DNA of 10,692 nt, taken from positions 1 to 10,692 of the forward strand of contig CAZQUR010000094.1 in NCBI GenBank assembly GCA_964596535.1, in the 5' to 3' direction. The notes under the pieces were generated by a model. It was not told the origin of the DNA and did no database searches. It saw nothing but the letters and a program-made list of their open reading frames with translations. The number at the start of each line of letters is the position of its first letter. The first letter of the stretch is position 1. Below are positions 5,071 through 10,692 of the stretch, piece by piece. Position numbers and translations under genes: made by a program. This DNA is from GCA-002779465 sp964596535. GTDB lineage: Bacteria > Desulfobacterota > Desulfobacteria > Desulfobacterales > UBA2156.

Positions 5071-7776
5071 ATGACCGGAAAATCGATGAAAAAGAAGAAA
5101 GACGGGCTGACCGTGATTACCACCCACATCAACGCCGACTTCGACGCCATGGCCTCCATGCTGGCGGCCCAAAAACTGTATCCCGGTTCGGTGGTGGTCT
5201 TCCCCCGTTCCCAGGAAAAAAACCTGAAAAATTTCTTCATCGACTCCATGGTGTATCTCTTCAACATGGCGGACATCAAGGAAATCGACTTGGATGCCGT
5301 CAAAAGGCTTGTCCTGGTGGACACCAAACAGGCGTCCCGAATCGGGGGCCTGGCGGATCTTGCGGAAAAGGCGTCCGTTGAAGTCCATATCTATGATCAT
5401 CATCCGGCTTCCGAAGGGGATGTAAGGGGCGACAAAGAAATTTTTGTGCCCACGGGCGCCAACGTCACCATCCTCACGCCCATTCTCCGCCGCCGCCGGA
5501 TTCGCATCACGGCCGATGAGGCCACGATATTGTGCTTGGGAATCTATGAAGATACGGGTTCCTTCAGGTTTCCCTCCACGACGGAAAAAGATCTACAGGA
5601 AGCGGCGTTTCTCGTTTCCAAAGGGGCCAACGTGGATACCATCGCTTCTCTCATCAGCCGGGAGCTCAGCCCGGAACAGGTGGGGATCCTCAATGAAATG
5701 ATCCAGAATATCGTGCGGCATCCCATCGGCGGCATCGAAGTGGCGGTGACGTCCATTTCCGCCGAGAGTTATATTCCGGACTTTGCCTTCCTGGTGCAGA
5801 AGCTGATGCGCATGGAGGATCTCAACGCGCTTTTCGCGGTCGCCCTCATGGGGAATAAAATTTACGTGGTCGCCCGGAGCAAAATCCCCGAGGTGGACGT
5901 GGGGGCCGTCCTCGGCCGCCTGGGGGGCGGGGGGCATCCGTATGCGGCGTCCGCCGCCATCAAGGGCGAGACCCGGGTCCAGGTGGAACAGGAACTCACG
6001 GCGGTGTTGTATGAGCAGGTGAAATCCCGTCGTCGGGCCGCCGACCTGATGTCTTCCCCGGCCATCACCGTGGATGCGGCGGTCACCTGCAAAGACGCCG
6101 GAGAACTCTTGAATCGATATAACATCAATGCCTTGCTGGTGACGCATTCCGTGCCGGCATCGGACAAGACCGGCGAAAAACGGGTCCTTGCCGGTTATAT
6201 TTCGCGCCAGATCATCGAAAAGACCCTCTACCACCGGTTGGGACACATTGCAGTGCGGGAATATATGAATACGGAGCTGGCCGTTGTCGGACCCGATGCG
6301 CACCTGGCCGAGATTCAGGAAAAGATTATCGAGAATAAACAGCGGATACTGCCGATTGTGGAACAAGACCGCATCCGGGGCGTGATCACCCGGACCGATT
6401 TGCTCAATACCCTGGTGCAACAGTCCAAACGGCAGGACCGGTTTTTCCCGGATCCATACAGCGGCCATGTTTCGGCCCGAACCCGTAATATTCAAAAATT
6501 CATGAAGGAACGCCTTCCCAAGCGGGTCTTCGCCATGTTAAAGGGCATCGGCGCCGCCGCCGAGGCGCTCGGATACGGGGCATATGTGGCCGGCGGGTTT
6601 GTCCGGGACTTGTTTCTTTATCGATCCAACGAAGACATCGACGTCGTCATTGAAGGCGATGGTATCGCTTTTGCCCGCACCTATGCGCGGCAGGCAGGGG
6701 CCCGCATCCACGCCCACGAGAAGTTCGGTACGGCGGTGATTATTTTCCCGGACGGGTTCAAGATCGATGTGGCCTCCGCACGGCTGGAATACTACCAGTT
6801 TCCCGCCGCCTTGCCGGTGGTGGAGATGAGTTCTATCAAGCTCGATCTGTTCCGCCGGGATTTCACCGTGAACACCCTGGCCATCCAGCTCAACCCCAAG
6901 CGGTTCGGGGTGCTCATCGATTTTTTCTCGGGTCAAAAAGACATCAAGGAAAGGGTGATCCGCGTACTGCATAACTTGAGCTTCGTGGAAGACCCCACCC
7001 GGGTCTTTCGTGCCATCCGGTTCGAGCAGCGGTTCGGATTTTCCATTGGAAAGGTCACCGCCGGACTCATCGAAAATGCCGTCCGGATGCGCTTTTTCGA
7101 ACGTCTCAGCGGCAGGCGGGTTTTTTCGGAGCTGCGGCAGATCCTGGAAGAGGAAAACCCGGTTCCGGCCCTGGTACGCTTGCAGGAATACAACCTGCTG
7201 GTCGTGATACATCCGGCCATGGCGCTGGACAAGGAAAAGACAGTCTTGTTGAATGCGGTGAAAAAGGTCCTGTCGTGGCATGACCTTCTGTTTTTGGAAG
7301 AGCCGTATCTCCGGTGGGCGGTTTACCTGCTGGCACTGATCCGGGGCAGCGATAAAAAGACCGGAGAAGAAATCTGCGAGCGGCTTGAAATGCCTCCCCG
7401 CCACCGGAGCCTGCTGGTCCGGGAGCGCCTGGCCGCAGACCGTTCTTTGCAGCGCCTGGAGCGCCGGCCGGAGATCGCGGGGAGTGCGTTGTACCGGCAA
7501 TTGAACCCCTTTCGAATCGAACTGATTCTTTACATGATGGCCGGCACGTCCCAGGAAGGGGTTAAACGCCTCATTTCCAATTATTTTACCCAACTCCGGT
7601 ACATCAGGCCCTCGATTCGGGGAAAAGATCTCATGGACATGGGGCTTCCTCCCGGCCCCCTGTTTAAAGAAGTGCTGCAGGCCGTCCTGGAGGCCAAGCT
7701 CAACGGCAAGCTCAAAACCAAGGCCGAAGAGCTTGAATTCGCCCGATCCTATTCCCGGCGGTCCCCGAAAGAGTAA
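5071..7776 (+). CDS. DHH/DHHA1 - CBS - CBS - class II tRNA nucleotidyltransferase fusion (A-adding type likely)
   Basis: A cytosolic protein of 901 residues that probably restores or completes the tRNA 3' CCA end. ATG 5071 was chosen because AAGG lies 6 nt upstream; GTG 5008 and ATG 5086 are alternatives. Domains in order: DHH phosphodiesterase (THINADFDAMAS 18-29, VLVDT 81-85, YDHHP 108-112, EDTGSFRF 160-167), DHHA1 (GGGGHPYAAS 285-294), CBS pair (about 325-392 and 395-450), then the nucleotidyltransferase head and C-terminal tRNA-binding body (about 470-901). The polymerase motifs are intact: GGFVRD (508-513), DIDVV (522-526), RRDFTVN (595-601) and EDPTRVFRAIRF (640-651). The loop between motifs A and B is present (RLEYYQFPAALPVVE), whereas CC-adding enzymes have lost it. 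This points to A-adding, full CCA-adding or poly(A) polymerase activity. The architecture is known from Aquifex and Geobacter A-adding enzymes. The DHH residues look catalytically complete, so a second, hydrolytic activity is plausible. The gene precedes trpS by 89 bp. Confidence 0.93.
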   Translation: MTGKSMKKKKDGLTVITTHINADFDAMASMLAAQKLYPGSVVVFPRSQEKNLKNFFIDSMVYLFNMADIKEIDLDAVKRLVLVDTKQASRIGGLADLAEKASVEVHIYDHHPASEGDVRGDKEIFVPTGANVTILTPILRRRRIRITADEATILCLGIYEDTGSFRFPSTTEKDLQEAAFLVSKGANVDTIASLISRELSPEQVGILNEMIQNIVRHPIGGIEVAVTSISAESYIPDFAFLVQKLMRMEDLNALFAVALMGNKIYVVARSKIPEVDVGAVLGRLGGGGHPYAASAAIKGETRVQVEQELTAVLYEQVKSRRRAADLMSSPAITVDAAVTCKDAGELLNRYNINALLVTHSVPASDKTGEKRVLAGYISRQIIEKTLYHRLGHIAVREYMNTELAVVGPDAHLAEIQEKIIENKQRILPIVEQDRIRGVITRTDLLNTLVQQSKRQDRFFPDPYSGHVSARTRNIQKFMKERLPKRVFAMLKGIGAAAEALGYGAYVAGGFVRDLFLYRSNEDIDVVIEGDGIAFARTYARQAGARIHAHEKFGTAVIIFPDGFKIDVASARLEYYQFPAALPVVEMSSIKLDLFRRDFTVNTLAIQLNPKRFGVLIDFFSGQKDIKERVIRVLHNLSFVEDPTRVFRAIRFEQRFGFSIGKVTAGLIENAVRMRFFERLSGRRVFSELRQILEEENPVPALVRLQEYNLLVVIHPAMALDKEKTVLLNAVKKVLSWHDLLFLEEPYLRWAVYLLALIRGSDKKTGEEICERLEMPPRHRSLLVRERLAADRSLQRLERRPEIAGSALYRQLNPFRIELILYMMAGTSQEGVKRLISNYFTQLRYIRPSIRGKDLMDMGLPPGPLFKEVLQAVLEAKLNGKLKTKAEELEFARSYSRRSPKE

Positions 7777-7853
7777 AAATTTCTTGCCAACACCCGAGCG
7801 GCCGCATTATTGAACCGGATGTTGGAATGTGGAGTTTATGCAATATTTTTTCC

Positions 7854-7858
7854 GGGAG
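7854..7858 (+). promoter_or_regulatory. Ribosome binding site of trpS
   Basis: GGGAG lies 7 nt before ATG 7866. It favours this start over the in-frame ATG at 7827, which would add 13 residues (beginning MWSLCN) before the conserved N-terminus. Confidence 0.6.
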
Positions 7859-7865
7859 TGATAAG

Positions 7866-8867
7866 ATGACGCAAAAAAAAAGAATCGTCAGTGGGATGCG
7901 TCCCACCGGGCCGCTGCACCTGGGGAATTACCACGGTGCCCTGGCCAACTGGATTCAGATGCAGGATGCATACGACTGTTTTTATTTCATTGCCGACTGG
8001 CACGCCTTGACGAGTGATTATGAGAACCCTCGCATGCTCGAAACCCATGTCCGGGGCATGATCCTGGACTGGCTTTCCGTGGGTCTTTCTCCGGAAAAGA
8101 GCACTCTGTTCATCCAGTCCCGCATCCGGGAACACGCGGAGTTGTTCCTGGTATTATCCATGATCACCCCGGTTCCATGGCTGGAGCGGAACCCTACCTA
8201 CAAGGACCAGATCGTTCAGATCCAAAACAGGGATCTGTCCACCTTCGGGTTTTTGGGATATCCGGTCCTCCAGGCCGCGGATATCATCATGTACAAGGCC
8301 TACGGGGTCCCTGTGGGCATGGACCAGGTCCCCCACGTGGAGATCACCCGGGAAATCGCCCGCCGATTTAATTTCCTTTACGGGGATTTTTTCCCGGAAC
8401 CGCAAGTCCTTCTCACGGAAACGCCCAGGATCCTCGGGATCGACCGCCGGAAAATGAGCAAAAGTTACGACAATGCCATTTTTCTGTCGGACCCTCCGGA
8501 GACCATCGCCGCCAAAGTGGCCCGGATGATCACGGATCCCCAGCGCGCCCGGCGGTCGGACCCCGGTAATCCGGAAGTATGCAACGTCTTTTCCTTTCAC
8601 CGGATCTACACGGACCCGAACACGGTTTCCCGGATCGACGCCGAGTGCCGCACGGCAGAGATCGGCTGCGTGGAATGCAAAAAGATCATGGCAAAGCACC
8701 TGGCAGAGGCCCTGGCGCCGATACGTGAAAAGCGGGCGTATTACGAAAAACAGCCCGGAGAAGTGAATGAAATCATCGAAAACGGATGCACCCGGGCCCG
8801 GAAAGAAGCGGAAAAGACCATGGAAGCGGTCCGTGAAAGGGTTTGTATCGAAACAAAACGCCCGTAA
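7866..8867 (+). CDS. trpS: Tryptophan--tRNA ligase
   Basis: This class I aminoacyl-tRNA synthetase charges tRNA-Trp with tryptophan using ATP in the cytosol. The 333-residue length is normal for bacterial TrpS. The HIGH-equivalent is TGPLHLGNY (14-22) and the second ATP motif is KMSKSYDN (196-203). GMDQVPHVE (151-159) and the ADIIMY stretch near 138-143 are typical of TrpS active sites, and SDPGNPEVCNVF (231-242) fits the bacterial C-terminal region. The start at 7866 is supported by GGGAG 7 nt upstream. No T-box or Trp-rich leader peptide was found in the 89 bp before it. The gene is 72 bp upstream of scpA with no convincing terminator between, so trpS, scpA and scpB probably share a transcript. 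Confidence 0.97.
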   Translation: MTQKKRIVSGMRPTGPLHLGNYHGALANWIQMQDAYDCFYFIADWHALTSDYENPRMLETHVRGMILDWLSVGLSPEKSTLFIQSRIREHAELFLVLSMITPVPWLERNPTYKDQIVQIQNRDLSTFGFLGYPVLQAADIIMYKAYGVPVGMDQVPHVEITREIARRFNFLYGDFFPEPQVLLTETPRILGIDRRKMSKSYDNAIFLSDPPETIAAKVARMITDPQRARRSDPGNPEVCNVFSFHRIYTDPNTVSRIDAECRTAEIGCVECKKIMAKHLAEALAPIREKRAYYEKQPGEVNEIIENGCTRARKEAEKTMEAVRERVCIETKRP

Positions 8868-8918
8868 CCGTTCTTTCCTTTTGGACGGAAACCCTTTATT
8901 AAACCGCATATGCCGGCG

Positions 8919-8941
8919 CAGGAACCGGGAATCATTCGGAT
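8919..8941 (+). repeat. Copy 1 of a 23-nt near-perfect direct repeat flanking scpA
   Basis: This copy ends within the scpA start codon (ATG 8940-8942). It matches 9621-9643 at 21 of 23 positions; the last 14 nt (GGAATCATTCGGAT) are identical. Read in the scpA frame it would encode QEPGIIR just ahead of the Met. Confidence 0.7.
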
Positions 8942-9656
8942 GAGCGAAGACGTTTACCGGATCAAGCTGACCGATGTCTTTGAGGGTCCCATGGACCTGC
9001 TGTTGTTTTTGATCAAGAAAAACGAGGTCAATATTTACGACATCCCCATCGCCGTCATCACCGACCAGTATCTGGAATATCTGAACATGATGCGGGAGAT
9101 GAACATCGACATCGCCGGGGACTTTCTCGTGATGGCGGCCACATTGACCCATATCAAGTCCCGGATGCTGCTTCCCGTTCACGAGGAGATGGAAGACGGC
9201 GAGGAAGATCCCCGTCTGGAAATCGCCCGGCCGCTGGCGGAATATATCCGGATCAAGGAGGCGGCGGAAAAACTGGGATCCAGAAGCATCCTGGGCGAAG
9301 ACACGTTTGTGCGCCGGCCGGAAAGGGCCCAGGTGCTTTCCAGTGATCCGGAAGAGTGGGTCCAGGTGGATCTTTTTGAACTGATCGACGCGTTCCAGCG
9401 GATTTTAAAGAATATCGCGCCGGAGCAGCGGGTGGACCTGACCGCGGACCGGATATCGGTGAAAGACCGGATTTCTGAAATTGTGAACATCCTGGAAGAA
9501 CGGGAATCCGTCACCTTCGACGCCCTGTTTCAGGGAGACGCGGATCGGGGGATGATCGTGGTGACGTTTCTGGCCGTCCTGGAAATGGTGCGGCTGGCCC
9601 TCATACGGGTCTATCAACAGCAGGAAACCGGAATCATTCGGATTTTTTATCAATGA
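8940..9656 (+). CDS. scpA: Segregation and condensation protein A (ScpA, kleisin)
   Basis: ScpA is the kleisin subunit that bridges SMC heads and binds ScpB dimers in the bacterial condensin SMC-ScpAB, which organises and segregates the chromosome. The product has 238 residues from ATG 8940. An in-frame ATG at 8910 would add MPAQEPGIIR but lacks a ribosome binding site, and ScpA proteins commonly begin close to the YRIKLTDVFEGPMDLLLFLI block, so 8940 was preferred. The N-terminal SMC-neck-binding region includes FEGPMDLLLFLIKKNEVNIYDIPI (14-37) and the helix DFLVMAATLTHIKSRMLLP (61-79). The C-terminal winged helix that binds the SMC cap is at about 172-238 (VTFDALF, VVTFLAVLEMVRLALIRVYQQ). 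The middle is acidic (EEMEDGEED). It overlaps scpB by 4 nt, so translation is probably coupled. Confidence 0.95.
   Translation: MSEDVYRIKLTDVFEGPMDLLLFLIKKNEVNIYDIPIAVITDQYLEYLNMMREMNIDIAGDFLVMAATLTHIKSRMLLPVHEEMEDGEEDPRLEIARPLAEYIRIKEAAEKLGSRSILGEDTFVRRPERAQVLSSDPEEWVQVDLFELIDAFQRILKNIAPEQRVDLTADRISVKDRISEIVNILEERESVTFDALFQGDADRGMIVVTFLAVLEMVRLALIRVYQQQETGIIRIFYQ
9621..9643 (+). repeat. Copy 2 of a 23-nt near-perfect direct repeat flanking scpA
   Basis: The second copy lies 702 nt (234 codons) downstream of the first, in the same reading frame, and encodes QETGIIR near the ScpA C-terminus. It ends 9 nt before the scpB start codon at 9653. The two differences from copy 1 are at repeat positions 7 and 9. 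Confidence 0.7.
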
Positions 9657-10264
9657 CGCAGGAACTGAAATACATCCTCGAAAGTCTCCTTTTCGTCGCC
9701 TCCGACCCGTTGTCCGTGGAGCGGATGAAAAAAGTGGTCGAGATTGCGGAAACACGGGTCGTTCGGGAGGCGCTGCGAGACCTTGCCGCGGAATACGATG
9801 CCCGGGGCGGCGCTTTTTTTTTAAAAGAAGTGGCGGGGGGGTTCCAGATCCGCACCCGTCCGGAATACGGGACATGGATCAAGCGCCTCATCCAGCCGGC
9901 GCCAGCCCGGCTCAGCAGGGCCGCCATGGAAACGTTGGCCATCATCGCCTACAAGCAGCCGGTGATCCGGAGCGATGTGGAACATATCCGCGGGGTGGAT
10001 TGCGGCGGGATCCTCCGGATGCTCATGGAAAAAAAGCTCATCCGGGTCCTTGGGCGGAAAGCCATCCCGGGAAGGCCCCTGATCTATGGAACGACCCGCC
10101 AGTTTTTGGAAGTTTTCGAACTCAAGGATTTAACGGAACTCCCCACACCCGAGGAGGTGGAAGCCCTCGAAAAACCCAGGGAGGTCCCCGAGCAAATGAC
10201 CTTCCCGGCGCCCGAATCGCCGGCGCCCGAATCGTCGGATGCGGATCCGATAAAAAAGGCTTGA
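9653..10264 (+). CDS. scpB: Segregation and condensation protein B (ScpB)
   Basis: ScpB dimerises through winged helices and binds the ScpA linker in the SMC-ScpAB condensin. The product has 203 residues, in the normal range. The start ATG 9653 overlaps the scpA stop in ATGA and has no strong ribosome binding site of its own, which implies translational coupling. Two winged helices are apparent: residues about 4-80 (LKYILESLLFVASDPLS) and about 87-155, with the highly conserved LSRAAMETLAIIAYKQPV (87-104), IRGVDCGGILRML (112-124) and the GRPLIYGTT wing (140-148). The C-terminal 45 residues are a Pro/Glu/Ser-rich tail containing an exact PAPES duplication. Codons 54-58 lie on a nine-T run followed by four A. 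The promoter for the next gene overlaps the stop codon. Confidence 0.95.
   Translation: MTQELKYILESLLFVASDPLSVERMKKVVEIAETRVVREALRDLAAEYDARGGAFFLKEVAGGFQIRTRPEYGTWIKRLIQPAPARLSRAAMETLAIIAYKQPVIRSDVEHIRGVDCGGILRMLMEKKLIRVLGRKAIPGRPLIYGTTRQFLEVFELKDLTELPTPEEVEALEKPREVPEQMTFPAPESPAPESSDADPIKKA
10205..10234 (+). repeat. Exact tandem duplication of a 15-nt unit in the scpB tail
   Basis: The 15-nt unit CCGGCGCCCGAATCG at 10205-10219 is repeated exactly at 10220-10234. It is in frame and encodes PAPES twice in the disordered ScpB C-terminus. The absence of any differences suggests a recent slippage duplication that preserves the frame. Confidence 0.85.
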
Positions 10265-10290
10265 CTTGGAAAAGACACCCTTAGTATATA
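10261..10290 (+). promoter_or_regulatory. Sigma70-type promoter of the HU-family gene
   Basis: TTGACT (10261-10266, five of six) and TATATA (10285-10290, four of six) are separated by 18 nt in an AT-rich segment unlike the surrounding coding DNA. The -35 hexamer contains the scpB stop codon TGA at 10262-10264. Transcription would start near 10297, giving a leader of about 50 nt. This would let the abundant nucleoid protein be expressed independently of trpS-scpA-scpB. Confidence 0.6.
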
Positions 10291-10299
10291 ACACTTTCA

Positions 10300-10312
10300 T
10301 TTCAACTTGAAA
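10300..10312. repeat. Inverted repeat at the predicted HU-gene transcription start
   Basis: TTTCAACTTGAAA has two perfect 6-nt arms around a single C. It sits immediately downstream of the predicted -10 box, where a bound repressor would block initiation. It is too AT-rich and short to act as a terminator, so an operator or chance are the likely explanations. Confidence 0.35.
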
Positions 10313-10334
10313 AATCTTTATATTCGGGCTGTTT

Positions 10335-10340
10335 GAGGAG
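10335..10340 (+). promoter_or_regulatory. Strong ribosome binding site of the HU-family gene
   Basis: GAGGAG lies 5 nt before ATG 10346. It is the strongest initiation signal upstream of any gene in the window, in line with the high abundance expected of HU-type proteins. Confidence 0.8.
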
Positions 10341-10345
10341 TACCA

Positions 10346-10627
10346 ATGAATCGTTCGGATCTGATCGATCGGCTGAAAGAAGACGCCGATTTAAGTAAAC
10401 GGGAAGCCGAGGTCATCATCAACACATTTTTCAACACCATATCCGATATCCTTGCCGAAGGGGATCGCGTGGAAATCCGGGGATTCGGCAGCTTTACCGT
10501 GAAAGATTACAAGCCCTACGTGGGGCGCAACCCCAAGTCCGGAGAAAAGATCCGCGTGTCATCCAAGCGGCTTCCGTTTTTCAAAGTGGGCAAAGAACTC
10601 AAGGAGATGGTGGATTACAAAGATTGA
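10346..10627 (+). CDS. HU/IHF-family nucleoid DNA-binding protein
   Basis: A small basic protein of 93 residues that binds and bends DNA in the minor groove as a dimer. The N-terminal helices (MNRSDLIDRLKEDADLS, then AEVIINTFFNTISDIL) form the dimer body. They are followed by the family signature RGFGSFTVKDY (45-55) and the DNA-binding arm with the intercalating proline in GRNPKSGEK (60-68), closing with FFKVGKELKEMV. Length and motifs are complete. The sequence does not clearly separate HU from an IHF subunit; the MNRSDLIDRL start and the arm look somewhat IHF-beta-like, so no gene symbol is given. It has its own promoter and a strong ribosome binding site. It lies next to scpAB, so three chromosome-organising genes are adjacent. 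Confidence 0.95.
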   Translation: MNRSDLIDRLKEDADLSKREAEVIINTFFNTISDILAEGDRVEIRGFGSFTVKDYKPYVGRNPKSGEKIRVSSKRLPFFKVGKELKEMVDYKD

Positions 10628-10650
10628 CGAAATCGTAAAATACTTAATTT

Positions 10651-10692
10651 GGGATGGCAAAGTAAAAAGCGCCAGATGCAAGGCGCGCAAAT
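10651..10692 (+). repeat. Partial intergenic repeat with hairpin, cut by the window edge
   Basis: Downstream of the HU gene, the segment beginning GGGATGGCAAAG contains a hairpin: GCGCC (10669-10673), an 8-nt loop, and GGCGC (10682-10686). From memory it resembles the left end of a longer, structured intergenic repeat scattered through Desulfobacterales genomes. Only this end is visible and the identity was not tested. It may also serve as a transcription end for the HU gene, although no T-run is visible. Confidence 0.45.

Noticed and set aside
6538..7593. Long open frame (351 codons) on the minus strand
   Set aside because: It is opposite the nucleotidyltransferase domain, whose motifs are clear; the antisense product is rich in His, Gln and Pro with no domain, typical of GC-rich shadow frames.
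7777..7865. T-box, leader peptide or tryptophan attenuator before trpS
   Set aside because: No T-box core sequence, no antiterminator-like stem and no terminator are visible. The in-frame ATG-TGG at 7827 is a single Trp codon and lacks a ribosome binding site.
8868..8888. Hairpin CCGTTC/GGACGG after the trpS stop codon
   Set aside because: The stem has one G-T wobble and a 9-nt loop and is not followed by a T-run, so it does not support termination between trpS and scpA.
8154..9182. Long open frame (342 codons) on the minus strand spanning the trpS end and scpA start
   Set aside because: It is antisense to two well-supported genes and has a composition typical of a shadow frame.
1..10692. 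CRISPR arrays, tRNA or rRNA genes, transposases, integrases, toxin-antitoxin or phage genes
   Set aside because: None was found on reading both strands; every substantial frame supported by motifs belongs to a chromosomal gene.

Overview
The window looks like chromosomal DNA of a GC-moderate Gram-negative bacterium, most likely a deltaproteobacterium (Desulfobacterota, sulfate-reducer type). The reasons are a type IV pilus platform protein beside a PilS-like kinase, a DHH/CBS/tRNA-nucleotidyltransferase fusion of the kind known from Geobacter and Aquifex, the trpS-scpA-scpB order, and an intergenic sequence at the right edge that resembles a repeat I associate with Desulfobacterales. This placement is inference from gene content and was not checked by a search.

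The genes form two divergent halves around an intergenic region at 4838-5070. The left half is all on the minus strand. In transcription order it holds a radical SAM protein with a C-terminal winged helix (4837-3866), the pilus inner-membrane platform protein PilC (3754-2549), a six-TM sensor histidine kinase (2435-1131), and a polytopic membrane protein of unknown function that runs off the left edge (1053-1). A good sigma70-type promoter (TTGACG-N18-TATAAA) overlaps the stop codon of the radical SAM gene. pilC and the kinase are therefore probably their own transcription unit, possibly including the membrane protein. No pilB, pilT or pilR lies within the window.

The right half is all on the plus strand. 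It holds a 901-residue fusion of a DHH/DHHA1 phosphodiesterase, two CBS domains and a class II tRNA nucleotidyltransferase (5071-7776), then tryptophanyl-tRNA synthetase (7866-8867), the condensin partners ScpA (8940-9656) and ScpB (9653-10264, ATGA overlap), and an HU/IHF-family protein (10346-10627). The last gene has its own promoter, whose -35 hexamer overlaps the scpB stop codon, and a strong ribosome binding site. Functionally the right half covers tRNA 3'-end maturation, tRNA charging and nucleoid organisation.

Every gene fully inside the window looks intact. I see no mobile element, CRISPR array, tRNA or rRNA. Most of the window is housekeeping, and I do not see a new defence or metabolic system. 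The best second-look items are: a near-perfect 23-nt direct repeat at both ends of scpA; a pilC-linked kinase with no room for a PAS domain and no adjacent response regulator; the uncharacterised membrane protein next to it; two promoters that each enclose the upstream gene's stop codon; and the partial intergenic repeat at the right edge.
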